Positions 37,247 to 46,542 of a stretch of DNA of 64,000 bases are shown piece after piece. Within the stretch, counting starts at the first letter, position 1. Each line of letters starts with the position of its first letter. Origin of the DNA: Cognataquiflexum aquatile (lineage in GTDB: Bacteria > Bacteroidota > Bacteroidia > Cytophagales > Cyclobacteriaceae); NCBI RefSeq assembly GCF_003316845.1, contig NZ_QMIK01000004.1, positions 248,001 to 312,000 on the forward strand, read 5' to 3'. Below the pieces are notes generated by a model. That model was given only the letters and a program-made list of their open reading frames with translations. It had not been told where the DNA came from and did no database searches. Both the position numbers and the translations under genes were made by a program.

Positions 37247-37795
37247 TTAGATTCTGGGCTTCCAAGTAACCTCCTCAACTCCTAACTCTTGGGCAATTAA
37301 CCTTCCCAAAACAAAAAGATAATCAGAAAGCCGGTTTAAATATTTTACGATTATTTCATCTACATGCTCTATCTCCATCAGGTCTATAACGCAGCGCTCG
37401 GTTCTCCTGCATACTGTCCTGGCCACGTGGCAAAAAGATACACTTTGGTGTCCTCCGGGTAATATAAAATGCCGCAATTGTGGCAATTGGGATTCCATAT
37501 CGTCAATTTCCTTTTCCAAAAGTTCCAGATCTTCGTCATGAAGATCGGGCTTTTTAATATTTTCTTTTCCCGGTTCGGAGGCCAGGGTAGCGCCGATAGT
37601 AAAAAGCCTGTCTTGGATTTCTTTGAGGAGAGTCTCTCTTTTTTTGTTGATTTCCTGATCCCTTAGCAACCCGATGAAACTGTTAAGTTCATCTACTGTT
37701 CCATAAGCATCAATTCTTAATTCTGCTTTTGAAACCCTCCGGCCTCCCAACAATGAAGTCTTTCCCGTATCTCCGGTTTTGGTGTATATTTTCAT
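37247..37795 (-). CDS. Cob(I)yrinic acid a,c-diamide adenosyltransferase (PduO-type)
   Basis: 182 residues from the ATG at 37795. It begins with the ATP-binding motif TKTGDTGKTSLLGGRRVSK and contains FILPGGHQSVSFCHVARTVCRRTER, both diagnostic of PduO/ATR-type adenosyltransferases. It makes adenosylcobalamin from cobalamin, the cofactor of mutases such as methylmalonyl-CoA mutase. A -7 box (CAAAAATA on plus, TATTTTTG on minus) lies upstream. It forms an operon with ilvE. No cobalamin riboswitch was seen in the leader. Confidence 0.96.
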   Translation of the reverse strand: MKIYTKTGDTGKTSLLGGRRVSKAELRIDAYGTVDELNSFIGLLRDQEINKKRETLLKEIQDRLFTIGATLASEPGKENIKKPDLHDEDLELLEKEIDDMESQLPQLRHFILPGGHQSVSFCHVARTVCRRTERCVIDLMEIEHVDEIIVKYLNRLSDYLFVLGRLIAQELGVEEVTWKPRI

Positions 37796-37838
37796 GGAAG
37801 CAAAATTGTATCTAAGCAGGCCTTTCTCAACCAAGCCA

Positions 37839-37846
37839 CAAAAATA
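37839..37846 (-). promoter_or_regulatory. Putative -7 element upstream of the adenosyltransferase/ilvE operon
   Basis: Minus-strand TATTTTTG matches TAnnTTTG, 44 bp before the ATG. No matching -33 element is seen, so support is partial. Confidence 0.4.
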
Positions 37847-37875
37847 ACATAAAGATTTATAAATGCTTCACGAAT

Positions 37876-38598
37876 TTACTCAGATACCAACATCGAAATT
37901 CCTCTAGTAGGATTTGGATTGACAGTATCTGATTCTACTAGACCATCCCTCAATCGGATAATCCTATGGGCATAATGTGCGATGTCATCTTCGTGTGTCA
38001 CCATGATGATGGTATTTCCTTTTTGGTGGAGTTCGTGGAAAAGCTCCATGATTCCATAAGAAGTTTTGGAATCCAGGTTACCGGTAGGTTCATCGGCCAA
38101 GATGATACTTGGGTTATTGACCAAGGCACGGGCGATGGCCACCCTTTGTCTCTGACCACCTGAAAGTTCGTTTGGCTTGTGGTGGACCCGGTCTCCAAGT
38201 TCGACGTTTTTCAACGCCTGATTCGCCATTTCCTGTCTGTCGGTTTTATTATATCCTGCATAAATCAATGGAAGCGCCACATTGTCTAGGCAAGTGGCTC
38301 TTGGAAGGAGGTTAAAAGTCTGGAATACAAATCCGATTTCCTTGTTTCTGATTTCTGCAAGCTCATTTTCGGTCATGTCACTGACGTCCTTTCCATTGAG
38401 GACATAAGAGCCGGTTGTGGGAGAATCCAAACAACCTATGATGTTCATCAAAGTGGATTTTCCTGAACCTGAGGGACCCATAAAAGCTACATATTCGCCT
38501 TTGTTGACTGTAATGGTTATGGATTTTAGCGCTTCTACTATTTCCGCACCCATTTTATAGGTTTTACTGATTGCGGTGGTTTCTATTATCTTAGTCAT
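37876..38598 (-). CDS. ABC transporter ATP-binding protein (MacB/LolD type)
   Basis: 240 residues. Walker [10 protein letters not shown] near residue 43, signature [15 protein letters not shown], Walker [13 protein letters not shown] and H-loop IMVTHEDD are all intact. The MacB/LolD subtype is shown by [22 protein letters not shown]. It energises an exporter of lipoproteins, peptides or antibiotics, but no permease gene is adjacent, so the permease partner is elsewhere. It is isolated between the adenosyltransferase and the large membrane/TPR gene. Confidence 0.94.
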   Translation of the reverse strand: MTKIIETTAISKTYKMGAEIVEALKSITITVNKGEYVAFMGPSGSGKSTLMNIIGCLDSPTTGSYVLNGKDVSDMTENELAEIRNKEIGFVFQTFNLLPRATCLDNVALPLIYAGYNKTDRQEMANQALKNVELGDRVHHKPNELSGGQRQRVAIARALVNNPSIILADEPTGNLDSKTSYGIMELFHELHQKGNTIIMVTHEDDIAHYAHRIIRLRDGLVESDTVNPNPTRGISMLVSE

Positions 38599-38678
38599 CG
38601 GCAAATAATTTTAAAGTCTTAAATTAATGGAAAAGATCTGTAGCAAAAAACTTTACTTCAAGATTACGATAAAAGGTG

Positions 38679-41489
38679 CTATAAGTTTTCCAATTGCAGT
38701 TTTTCAATTTGGGAAATAGTCAGCCAGCCTTGCATCTCCATCAGCGCACTGCTTGCATAGCTGTCTAGTCCTAGTTTCCTGCTTTGTTTCACATATTGAA
38801 TCCAAAGCATCGGGTCTTTGGAAAATTGGATCGCGTCCTGCAGGATCTCGTATTTCTTCAGGTCATCGGATTCGGCCTTAACTTTTTTCAACACCAAGGG
38901 AACCCAATATGCATTTCGACCCAGGTCCAGATCTGGTTTGATCAATGCTTGGGTTTTTTCCGTCAGTTCTGTTTTTTCTTCTTTGGTTACAAATGAATAC
39001 CAAGAATCCAAATCTTCAGAAGACCATACATCACCCAAGTTTTGAAGCAGAATATTCTTCACTTTCTCAAAATCAGAGGCATTCAGCCAATGCATTTTGT
39101 GTAACAATACTTTGAAAGCATATTCCGACTTGAATTTAGGGTCTTGGATTTCTTCCAGATTATTCAGGAAATCAACAGGCATTGCGCGGTGCAATTTTGA
39201 TAATCTATCAAAATAGACCGTCTTCGGATTTTCTGCCAAATCCCCGTTTTCATCCAAGACCATCCAATCCGGAAATGGAACAGCAAATTTTTGAGAAATC
39301 ATCTGCGCTTCTGCAGCTTTTCCACCAAAATAAAGAATAGCCAAATGAATGGGCTGAAAGTTTTGAAAACCTCTTTCCTGAGCCACCAAAATGTCCACCG
39401 AGGATTTCTCAAAATCCAATTCTCCATACAAAATTTTGGCAGAAATGGAATGGTAGTAACCTGCGGCATTGGGTAGAACCATCGCAGTACCGTTGAGGTA
39501 TTTCAGCGTTTCATTGATATACGATTCTTGAAGTGTCCTCAATATCCTCGTTTCCCGAAGATTCATTTCCTCAGAACTCACCTGCGCTTTTGCCACAAGT
39601 GAATCAATGATGGGCAGGTCCGAGGCTAACGGTGCTGTAACCTTATTGGTCCATTGGTTTCGGAGAAGGGCTGTTTTCAAAGAATAATTTTCTGAAAGGT
39701 CATTTGTACCCAACTCAAATGGAGCAAAGTTTCCTTTTTTGTTTTCAAAAACCAGGTAGTTGATTTTGAAAATCTTATCATCTGGAATAGATACTTCATC
39801 TTCCTGTTCGATCTGATGCTTGACTTTTAAGGCAAGAAGATTAGACTGAATGACAGGGTCTTGGTCAACAATTTCTTCCATCATCGAAATTGCTTCTGTC
39901 GGTTTATTGAGTTTGGAATAAAGTAGGGAAAGGTTATTGGCCAAATATGGATTTCCAGGAAAGTAACTCAAACCTCTTTCTAGGTAAAAAACAGCATCGA
40001 AGATTTTCTCCTGTTCATGAAGTTTGGAACTGAGCAAGAGTGTGTTGATGACCGAGGGGGAATTGTCAAATACCTGATAGAGATTCTCCATTCCCAAATT
40101 GGTTTGGTTAAGCGAAAATCTCAAATGGGAGGCTGTATTCTTTGCTTTGTCGTTTTTTCGGTATTGGATCCAAGAACTCTCATAAAGAATGGCCGCTTCC
40201 AACGGACGGTCGGTTTGGTAATAATATTCCGCATTGATATTGGAACTGCCCGAGGCCAACTGCACTCCAACGATCCCATCCGCATAGATGGTTAGAACCA
40301 CCACAGCCATGATTGCTCCGATTCTCATGTGGAAATAGGCGAAAAACTGAGGCTTGAAAATGATTTTCTCCAATTCTTTTCCTGAGTTAAGAATTTGGGA
40401 AAAATTGGCCATCAGGTACAAATAGAACAGCAAGCTGAATGCCACCTGACCATAGATGAAAATATGGTTGAAAAATTCAATCATCGGTTGGTTGTCCTTA
40501 AAGATAACCCAAGCCCAGGTGAATGTGGTCAAAGCATAGCCAATCCAAAAGAAAGATTTGCCAATATCAGGATGGTTATATACCTGATCTGTCTGTTCGA
40601 TTTTATACTGCAATACAAAATATCCAATCAATCCGCTGATCAGCATCAAAATCACAGGAGGAAGGATTGGAAAAGGCAAATCAACCTCACCTGTAAGGTC
40701 CAAAAACGAAAAGAAGACCAGAAAGAAATAAATCAGGAAGATGAAAAGGATATGCCATGTGATTTTGATCCCGGTTCCCTTATTCAGCTTGATCAATAGA
40801 ATCGAACTGCCGGAAATGAACGCATGACCGATATGCATGAGGAAAACCATTGATACTACTGCTGGAGGAAAAGCGCTGTTTTCCCCTAGCCAAAGCCATG
40901 GAGATGGGATTTCAGATACCTGCGTCAAGAGATATAGTGTCGCAGATCCTGAAATCAGGATTACCAAAAACCTTCTCAATATTCCCCAAGAGGGGGCAAA
41001 AAAGGACAATCCCATCAATGGGATCAAGATTCCTGCCATCAATCCAATCAAAGCATAATTGCTTGATATACCGCCAATATTAAGGCCGTTGATTCCGCTG
41101 AATGCCAGCAGAAAGATCACCAGAGCTGTCGCCGCAGTGAAGTAAAGCTTTTTGAGGGAGCTGATCAAGGCAAGTCCCAAACTGAAAAGTATCCATACCA
41201 AGCTGCCAAACAGTAGGGTGAGGGAGGGGTAAACCAACGCTGGGATGGATTCGAAATTTTGGAACAAAAGAAAATTGTCCATTTCAATCCTGACCAATTC
41301 CCCACCGACCTGTACCAGTTTCACAGGAACCGAGACAGCTTCAGAAAATATTCCTGGAAGGACAGGCATAATCCCACGTTCCCAAACGAAGCTGCTGAAC
41401 AATAGGAAAAGGCCTCCTACCACCGAGAGTGATATTGGAAGGCCTTTCAAAATGATATTGTCTAATTTTTGGTTGTTTTTTGTCGGCAT
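38679..41489 (-). CDS. Large multi-pass membrane protein with C-terminal TPR domain, unknown function
   Basis: 936 residues. Roughly the first 430 residues hold about 12 membrane segments, including a final one before residue 430 (IGAIMAVVVLTIYADGIVG). After that comes a soluble domain of several hundred residues with TPR-like repeats (NAEYYYQTDRPLEAAILYES, VFYLERGLSYFPGNPYLANNL, SKLNKPTEAISMMEEI). I do not recognise a named family; it is not an obvious O-antigen ligase or GtrA-type protein. Its start overlaps the gatC stop (TAATG), so translation is coupled to GatC. It probably assembles with envelope partners through the TPRs. Confidence 0.85.
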   Translation of the reverse strand: MPTKNNQKLDNIILKGLPISLSVVGGLFLLFSSFVWERGIMPVLPGIFSEAVSVPVKLVQVGGELVRIEMDNFLLFQNFESIPALVYPSLTLLFGSLVWILFSLGLALISSLKKLYFTAATALVIFLLAFSGINGLNIGGISSNYALIGLMAGILIPLMGLSFFAPSWGILRRFLVILISGSATLYLLTQVSEIPSPWLWLGENSAFPPAVVSMVFLMHIGHAFISGSSILLIKLNKGTGIKITWHILFIFLIYFFLVFFSFLDLTGEVDLPFPILPPVILMLISGLIGYFVLQYKIEQTDQVYNHPDIGKSFFWIGYALTTFTWAWVIFKDNQPMIEFFNHIFIYGQVAFSLLFYLYLMANFSQILNSGKELEKIIFKPQFFAYFHMRIGAIMAVVVLTIYADGIVGVQLASGSSNINAEYYYQTDRPLEAAILYESSWIQYRKNDKAKNTASHLRFSLNQTNLGMENLYQVFDNSPSVINTLLLSSKLHEQEKIFDAVFYLERGLSYFPGNPYLANNLSLLYSKLNKPTEAISMMEEIVDQDPVIQSNLLALKVKHQIEQEDEVSIPDDKIFKINYLVFENKKGNFAPFELGTNDLSENYSLKTALLRNQWTNKVTAPLASDLPIIDSLVAKAQVSSEEMNLRETRILRTLQESYINETLKYLNGTAMVLPNAAGYYHSISAKILYGELDFEKSSVDILVAQERGFQNFQPIHLAILYFGGKAAEAQMISQKFAVPFPDWMVLDENGDLAENPKTVYFDRLSKLHRAMPVDFLNNLEEIQDPKFKSEYAFKVLLHKMHWLNASDFEKVKNILLQNLGDVWSSEDLDSWYSFVTKEEKTELTEKTQALIKPDLDLGRNAYWVPLVLKKVKAESDDLKKYEILQDAIQFSKDPMLWIQYVKQSRKLGLDSYASSALMEMQGWLTISQIEKLQLENL

Positions 41490-41776
41490 TATTCGAGCAC
41501 CTTTGGAACCCTGAAGTAATCCGAATCCCGCTGTGGGGCATTGAGCAAACCTGCTTCATGCGAAAGGTGCTCTCCCACGACGTCTTCTCTCATGACATTG
41601 ACTTCGGAAGACATGGTCGTGATAGGCTCAATCCCTATTGTATCGACCTCATTGAGTTGCTCCACCCAATCAAGGATCTGGGTCATGTCTTTTTGGATTT
41701 TTTCTGCTCCTTCCTCGTTAAACTCAAGTCTGGCGAGGTGGGAGATTTTCTTTACGGTATTCAAATCAATTTTCAT
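41489..41776 (-). CDS. gatC: Asp-tRNA(Asn)/Glu-tRNA(Gln) amidotransferase subunit C
   Basis: 95 residues. The pattern KKISHLARLEFNEEGAEKIQKDMTQILDWVEQL, then LRED-type residues (VMREDVVG) and a C-terminal SDYFRVPKVLE, is that of GatC. It stabilises GatA in the tRNA-dependent amidotransferase that makes Asn-tRNA and/or Gln-tRNA. The other subunit genes gatA and gatB are not nearby. Upstream, the acyltransferase stop overlaps the gatC start by 4 nt; downstream it overlaps the membrane/TPR gene. Confidence 0.95.
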   Translation of the reverse strand: MKIDLNTVKKISHLARLEFNEEGAEKIQKDMTQILDWVEQLNEVDTIGIEPITTMSSEVNVMREDVVGEHLSHEAGLLNAPQRDSDYFRVPKVLE

Positions 41777-42537
41777 AAAGTCTGAATTATGGTTTTTTCA
41801 GTATCCAAGAGATTGTTGTCTTCCCAAAGTTGGTCCTGGATGGTGTAGTAACATTTATTTTTGATGCTTGAAAGATCTTTGGAAGTCAGGCCAAGCGTTG
41901 GGATCGGAGGATGAATTACGATTTTTCCTTTCTTAAAATTCAATATAAGCCGCCCGTCGTCGGGCAAAATTAAATGATTAAACGATAATGTGACAGGAAT
42001 CAATGGTATTTGTTTGTCTATTGCCAGACTAAATGCCCCATCCTTGAACTTGTTCATGTGGGGAGGCATACCTGTGGTGATACCCCCTTCAGGAAAAATC
42101 ACAATGCTGCTTCCTTTGGAAATTGCATTTTTTGCTCTTACCAACACTTCACTGCGGCTTTTGATGCTTGACCGGTTGACGGCTATATGCAGTTTTTTGA
42201 AATAATAACCAAAAAGAGGGACTTTGCGGATGGAGCTTTTGCCGATATATACCACATCGCCCGGGATAAATCCCATCATGGCAATATCAAGGTAGGAAAA
42301 ATGGTTTGCTGCAAAGATGTAGGGTTGTCCTTTTTTAATATTTTCCTTCCCTTCCACTTTGATGGGCATAAAGATCAGAAAAAAGAACAGGTTGGCCCAA
42401 AACTGATTGACTTTCCTGCCGTATTTCTCCCAATTTGGAATCCAGATACAAATCAGAAATAAGGGGAAAAGTAAAAGAAATGTCAATCCAAAGATCAAAA
42501 AAGCATAAATGGAATAAATCTTCTTAATTACAACCAT
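41773..42537 (-). CDS. 1-acyl-sn-glycerol-3-phosphate acyltransferase (PlsC family)
   Basis: 254 residues with one N-terminal membrane helix pair (YAFLIFGLTFLLLFPLFLICIW). The catalytic H-x4-D motif is NHFSYLD, and the acceptor-binding block is FPEGGITTG. It transfers an acyl chain to lysophosphatidate or a related lipid in inner-membrane phospholipid synthesis. It starts 3 bp after the stop of the globin gene and overlaps gatC, so it belongs to a tight operon of mixed functions. Confidence 0.92.
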   Translation of the reverse strand: MVVIKKIYSIYAFLIFGLTFLLLFPLFLICIWIPNWEKYGRKVNQFWANLFFFLIFMPIKVEGKENIKKGQPYIFAANHFSYLDIAMMGFIPGDVVYIGKSSIRKVPLFGYYFKKLHIAVNRSSIKSRSEVLVRAKNAISKGSSIVIFPEGGITTGMPPHMNKFKDGAFSLAIDKQIPLIPVTLSFNHLILPDDGRLILNFKKGKIVIHPPIPTLGLTSKDLSSIKNKCYYTIQDQLWEDNNLLDTEKTIIQTL

Positions 42538-42540
42538 GGT

Positions 42541-42912
42541 TTATTGATTAATCATATGGTTAGCTACCTTGACAAAATATCCTTGTAAAGCATCTTTTAT
42601 TTCTGTGTCCATTTCTACTTTTTCGATTGCAGGCAGCATGCAGTTGAGCCAGGAGTTTCTCATATCGCCGTCGATTGGCCATTGGAAATGTCTTTTGCGA
42701 AGCATGGGATGTCCCCGTTGCTCCAAGTAGGTATGAGGTCCACCAAATACATGGATGAGGAACAAAAATAGCCTTTCTTCGGCAGGTGCCAAATCCTCTG
42801 GGTAAAGCTTCCTCAATTCTTTAATTTCTGCCACATTTTGGTAGAAATATTGGACAAGTAGCTTAATCTTTTCCTCACCGAGGGATTCATAAATGGAAAT
42901 ATTGGAATTCAT
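42541..42912 (-). CDS. Group II truncated haemoglobin (trHbO-type)
   Basis: 123 residues from the ATG at 42912. The 2-on-2 globin fold is indicated by YESLGEEKIKLLVQYFYQNV near the start and FLFLIHVFGGPHTYLEQRGH with the proximal-His region later, ending in a C-terminal helix (GYFVKVANHMINQ). trHbs bind O2 or NO and often protect against nitrosative stress or supply oxygen to respiratory enzymes. It lies directly upstream of, and in the same operon as, the PlsC-family acyltransferase. A TTG five codons upstream was rejected as start. Confidence 0.85.
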   Translation of the reverse strand: MNSNISIYESLGEEKIKLLVQYFYQNVAEIKELRKLYPEDLAPAEERLFLFLIHVFGGPHTYLEQRGHPMLRKRHFQWPIDGDMRNSWLNCMLPAIEKVEMDTEIKDALQGYFVKVANHMINQ

Positions 42913-42921
42913 GAGGGAACT

Positions 42922-42965
42922 TAACAAAAAAGGTTTGAGAACAGATAAAAATCAATTCTCAAACC
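42922..42965 (-). terminator. Terminator of pta
   Basis: GGTTTGAGAA / TTCTCAAACC stem (42932-42941, 42956-42965), which on the minus strand is followed by TTTTTTGTT. It separates the pta stop (42986) from the globin gene start (42912). Confidence 0.8.
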
Positions 42966-42985
42966 AAATTTATTTAATAAGAAAA

Positions 42986-45082
42986 CTATTCTTGGGCCTG
43001 AATGGCGGTGATGACAACCGTGTTGAACACATCGTCTACCGTACAGCCTCGGCTGAGGTCATTGACAGGTTTATTGAGTCCCTGAAGCATCGGTCCGATG
43101 GCCATTGCACCTGTTTCCCTTTGGACTGCTTTGTAGGTATTGTTCCCTGTGTTAAGATCAGGGAAAATCAAAACCGAGGCATTTCCTGCAACCTTTGAAT
43201 TGGGCATTTTTTGGCGTCCTGTCACCGGGTCCACGGCTGCATCATATTGAATTGGACCTTCTACTTTGATGTCGGGCCTTTTTTCTTTCACGATTTCGGT
43301 CGCTTTTCTGACTTTTTCTACATCTTCTCCTGTTCCTGATTCACCGGAGGAATAGGACAGCATCGCTACTCTAGGTTCGATTCCAAACCTTTTACTTGTG
43401 TCTGCGGAGGAAATGGCTATTTCCGCCAATTCTTCAGAAGTTGGGTTGATATTGATGGCGCAATCACCAAATACCGTAACCCTGTCCGGAAGGCACATGA
43501 AGAAAACGGAAGATACCAATGAGATACCCGGCTTTGTTTTGATAAACTGAAGTGCAGGCCGAATGGTATGTGCCGTGGTATGGATTGCTCCGGAGACCAT
43601 TCCGTCAGCGTGGCCTTTATGAACCATCATTGTTCCGTAATAGGCCCCATCGGTCATCAGGTCACGGGCTACTTCCAATGGCATATTTTTTCCTTTTCGG
43701 AGCTCATAGAGGGTATTGGCATAATCTTCAAAATTCGAAGAATCCTGTGGATTGATGATCTGACAATTGTCCTTGTTTAGGTTTAATCCTAGCCTAGTGA
43801 TACTGGCATTGATCTCGTGAACATCTCCAAGGAGGGTGATTTTCACAACTTTTTGCTTCACAAGTCGGTCAGCGGCCTTCAATATCCTATCGTCTTTTCC
43901 CTCCGGCAATACGATATGTTTCTTTTTGTTTTTCGCCCATTTGACAAGTTGAAACTGGAACATCCTTGGGGTCATGCCAACACCCACGAAATTGATCATT
44001 TCTTTTTCTAGGGCTTCTGTGTCAATATATTTTCTAAAAGTATTGATCGCCCCCATGATCTTATCCGGGCAGTCGGGACTGATTTTGGAATGGATGGCGG
44101 CTACTTTGGTCGCCGCATAAAAAGAGGGATCGTCCACTCTCAAAATAGGAAGGTTTACATCAGAGCCTTCAATGAGTTTGATGACGGAATCAGCGATTTC
44201 AAAACCCCCGGTCAGTACCATTCCTGCCATCCTCGGGAAGTTTTGGGAATGATTGGCCTGAAGGGAAGCCAAGATGATATCCGCCCTGTCTGCAGGTGTG
44301 ACGATCAGGACATTCTTTTTGATGTGTTTGAGAAAGTTTGAAATCTGCATCGCACCAAAAATGAAGTGGTCCACAGGATTGGAAAGAAATTGTCCTCCAA
44401 ACATGACCTCCGCTCCAAGGTGTTCTTTGATTTCTTTCATGGAAGGGCTTTTGAGTTCCTGTATTTTTGGAATCACTGCCAAGATGATATCCTTATTCAA
44501 TTGGCTTTGCAAGCTCTTTTTGATCTCTTTTCTGAATTCATCATCCACTTTGTTGATGACTACTGCCAACACTTTTACTTTCCTTTGCAGGAAATTATTG
44601 ATAGTCACTATGGCCGAGGTAACTACCTGAGCCGCCGATTTACCATCTCCCGAAAGGACAATAATAACAGGGGAACCTAGGTTTTTTGCAATGGCAAGGT
44701 TGGCATCAAATTCAAAAGCTGTCCCTTCTCCCAAAAAATCACTCCCTTCAATGATCGTGAAATCATATTCTTCTTCAAGGACTTTGTATTTCGTGATGAT
44801 GGTATCTATGATTTCTCCCTGCTGTCCTGCTTCGATCAGATGATTTGCCTCTTCTCGGGTAAAGCCGTAAGACTTTTCGTATTGGATCGGAAGTTTGAAA
44901 TGTTGTATGAGGGTTTCGAAATGAGGGTCCTTTTTGACTCCGGGGTTGTGGTTGATGATGGGTTTGAAATAACCGATCTTGTGTGCTTTTGAAAGCAGCA
45001 TATCGACCAATCCTAGTGCAATGATTGATTTTCCGCTAAAGGGTTGTGTTGTGGCAATAAAAATGCTTTTGTTGGTTTCCAT
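42986..45082 (-). CDS. pta: Phosphate acetyltransferase (long, DRTGG-containing form)
   Basis: 698 residues, the long form with an N-terminal dethiobiotin-synthetase-like P-loop domain (residues about 1-220; ATTQPFSGKSIIALGL), a DRTGG regulatory domain (about 225-330) and a C-terminal PTA domain (HIVLPEGKDDRIL, SYSSGESGTGEDVEKV, GPIQYDAAVDPVTG). It interconverts acetyl-CoA and acetyl phosphate. In most bacteria pta is next to ackA; here the neighbours are yihY upstream and the globin operon downstream, with no ackA in the window. Start set at 45082; codons further upstream lack support. Confidence 0.96.
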   Translation of the reverse strand: METNKSIFIATTQPFSGKSIIALGLVDMLLSKAHKIGYFKPIINHNPGVKKDPHFETLIQHFKLPIQYEKSYGFTREEANHLIEAGQQGEIIDTIITKYKVLEEEYDFTIIEGSDFLGEGTAFEFDANLAIAKNLGSPVIIVLSGDGKSAAQVVTSAIVTINNFLQRKVKVLAVVINKVDDEFRKEIKKSLQSQLNKDIILAVIPKIQELKSPSMKEIKEHLGAEVMFGGQFLSNPVDHFIFGAMQISNFLKHIKKNVLIVTPADRADIILASLQANHSQNFPRMAGMVLTGGFEIADSVIKLIEGSDVNLPILRVDDPSFYAATKVAAIHSKISPDCPDKIMGAINTFRKYIDTEALEKEMINFVGVGMTPRMFQFQLVKWAKNKKKHIVLPEGKDDRILKAADRLVKQKVVKITLLGDVHEINASITRLGLNLNKDNCQIINPQDSSNFEDYANTLYELRKGKNMPLEVARDLMTDGAYYGTMMVHKGHADGMVSGAIHTTAHTIRPALQFIKTKPGISLVSSVFFMCLPDRVTVFGDCAININPTSEELAEIAISSADTSKRFGIEPRVAMLSYSSGESGTGEDVEKVRKATEIVKEKRPDIKVEGPIQYDAAVDPVTGRQKMPNSKVAGNASVLIFPDLNTGNNTYKAVQRETGAMAIGPMLQGLNKPVNDLSRGCTVDDVFNTVVITAIQAQE

Positions 45083-45168
45083 AGAAAACGGTTTTTGAAT
45101 CAGGTACAAAATTAGAATGCGGGGAGGACTCCAAACTTGATGAAAATGCTATATAATCATGATTAAAA

Positions 45169-46122
45169 TCATATTTTTTCTTCAACCATCCCTTTGGTGA
45201 GGAGATGTCTACCTGCTGCTTTGTCCAGACTGACATTGATCTCAAAACTCACCAAGATAATCAGGGAAGTGATAAATAGCCAAAGCATGACTGCAATCAT
45301 GGCCCCGATAGAGCCATAGAGTTTGTTATAGGTTGCAAAATTATTCAGATAAAAAGAAAAGAGATAAAATCCGAATGTGATCAAAATGCCACCTGTGAGA
45401 GATCCGGCAGAAAAAAACTTCCATTTGTCATGGACAGCGGGAGCAAACCGAAAAATAAAAGCTGTAGCGATCAAGAAAACAGACAGCAAAACCAGAAACC
45501 GAAAAAAGGTCAGCATATAAATATAAAGGTTGCTGGAGACCATATCCCACTCCGATATTCGGTAAAGAATACTTCCTCCAATAATCATGATCAATACCGC
45601 CCCGCAAACAGCCAATACCAATACAGTCACGATGCTTACTGCTATCAGTCTGGTCATCCAAAAAGACCTGTTCTCCTTCGTCCTGTAGACAGCATTGAAA
45701 GCATTCATCATCGAAACCACGCCATTAGTGGATAAGAAAAGGGCTAGGAAAAAACCCAAAGACAATAAACTTTGCCTGGGTTTGCTGACAATATCCATGA
45801 TCGTGGCTTCGGCTTCCTGATAGACACTTGATGGGATAAATTCTGCAATGAAAAGCAGGATGTTTTGTGTCGTCACATTTGGAAAAAATAATCCTACGTA
45901 AGGGATCATATTCAACAAAAACAGCAAAAGCGGAAACATCGCGATCGTAAAACTAAAAGCCATAGCACCTGCCCTTTCAGTAATTTCATCCTTTCGCATC
46001 TGAATCATAAAAATCCTACCCACATCATATAGGTTTTGATCAGGATTTCCAAGGTGGAATTTTCTCAGAAACTTAGCTTGTCTTGTAAATCTGATAGAAA
46101 GTAAGCGGATCCTCTTTTTCAC
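45169..46122 (-). CDS. YihY/BrkB family membrane protein
   Basis: 317 residues from a GTG start; a TAA precedes it in frame. Six membrane segments fall between residues 55 and 300 in the BrkB layout (RAGAMAFSFTIAMFPLLLFLLNM; FLSTNGVVSMMNAFNAVYRTKENRSFW). The C-terminal soluble part is short. Members were linked to serum resistance in Bordetella, but the general function is not settled; the tRNA-processing RNase BN label for this family was an error. It is downstream of the thioesterase gene with 11 bp between. Confidence 0.92.
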   Translation of the reverse strand: MKKRIRLLSIRFTRQAKFLRKFHLGNPDQNLYDVGRIFMIQMRKDEITERAGAMAFSFTIAMFPLLLFLLNMIPYVGLFFPNVTTQNILLFIAEFIPSSVYQEAEATIMDIVSKPRQSLLSLGFFLALFLSTNGVVSMMNAFNAVYRTKENRSFWMTRLIAVSIVTVLVLAVCGAVLIMIIGGSILYRISEWDMVSSNLYIYMLTFFRFLVLLSVFLIATAFIFRFAPAVHDKWKFFSAGSLTGGILITFGFYLFSFYLNNFATYNKLYGSIGAMIAVMLWLFITSLIILVSFEINVSLDKAAGRHLLTKGMVEEKI

Positions 46123-46133
46123 TTAAAAATGGA

Positions 46134-46541
46134 TTACTGGAAATATGGACGTAATAAATCTAATAAATATTGGGAAGGTCTGCAGGGTTTGTGGCTTTCT
46201 TTTTTCAAAAAAGTCAAAGTCGTCCGGCCTTTTGTTATTGGTTCCCCTGCTTCGTTGAAGACTTCATACTCAAACTTTATCCTGATTCCTGGCATTTCGG
46301 GTATCGTTGTCTTGATGGTCAGCAGCTCGTCATATTTACCTGGTTTGATAAACTGTGTATGGAGATCTAAGACCGGCATAATGATTCCGTCATCCTCCAT
46401 TTGCTTGTATGAAAAGCCTGCAGATCGAAGCGCTTCGACCCTTGCCACTTCAAAATACATGGCGTAGTTTCCATAATACACATATCCCATTTGGTCTGTT
46501 TCTGCGTACCGAACTCTTATTTTGGTTTCAGCTTGGAACAT
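46134..46541 (-). CDS. Acyl-CoA thioesterase (YbgC-type hot-dog fold)
   Basis: 135 residues. The start (KIRVRYAETDQMGYVYYGNYAMYFEVARVEAL) holds the catalytic Asp/Tyr pattern of the 4-hydroxybenzoyl-CoA thioesterase family used by YbgC. It hydrolyses short-chain acyl-CoA thioesters in the cytoplasm, and in E. coli YbgC associates with the Tol-Pal operon. Here it starts 1 bp after the mltG stop codon and is followed by yihY, so an envelope-linked operon mltG-thioesterase-yihY is plausible. Confidence 0.93.
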   Translation of the reverse strand: MFQAETKIRVRYAETDQMGYVYYGNYAMYFEVARVEALRSAGFSYKQMEDDGIIMPVLDLHTQFIKPGKYDELLTIKTTIPEMPGIRIKFEYEVFNEAGEPITKGRTTLTFLKKESHKPCRPSQYLLDLLRPYFQ

Positions 46542-46542
46542 G

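Noticed and set aside
37796-37875. Cobalamin riboswitch upstream of the adenosyltransferase
   Set aside because: The leader is only about 80 bp to the upstream gene and lacks the B12-box pattern.
43371-43388. tRNA-like T-loop words inside pta
   Set aside because: The GGTTCGATTCC-like sequence is in coding frame and has no cloverleaf partner arms; no tRNA gene was found in any spacer.
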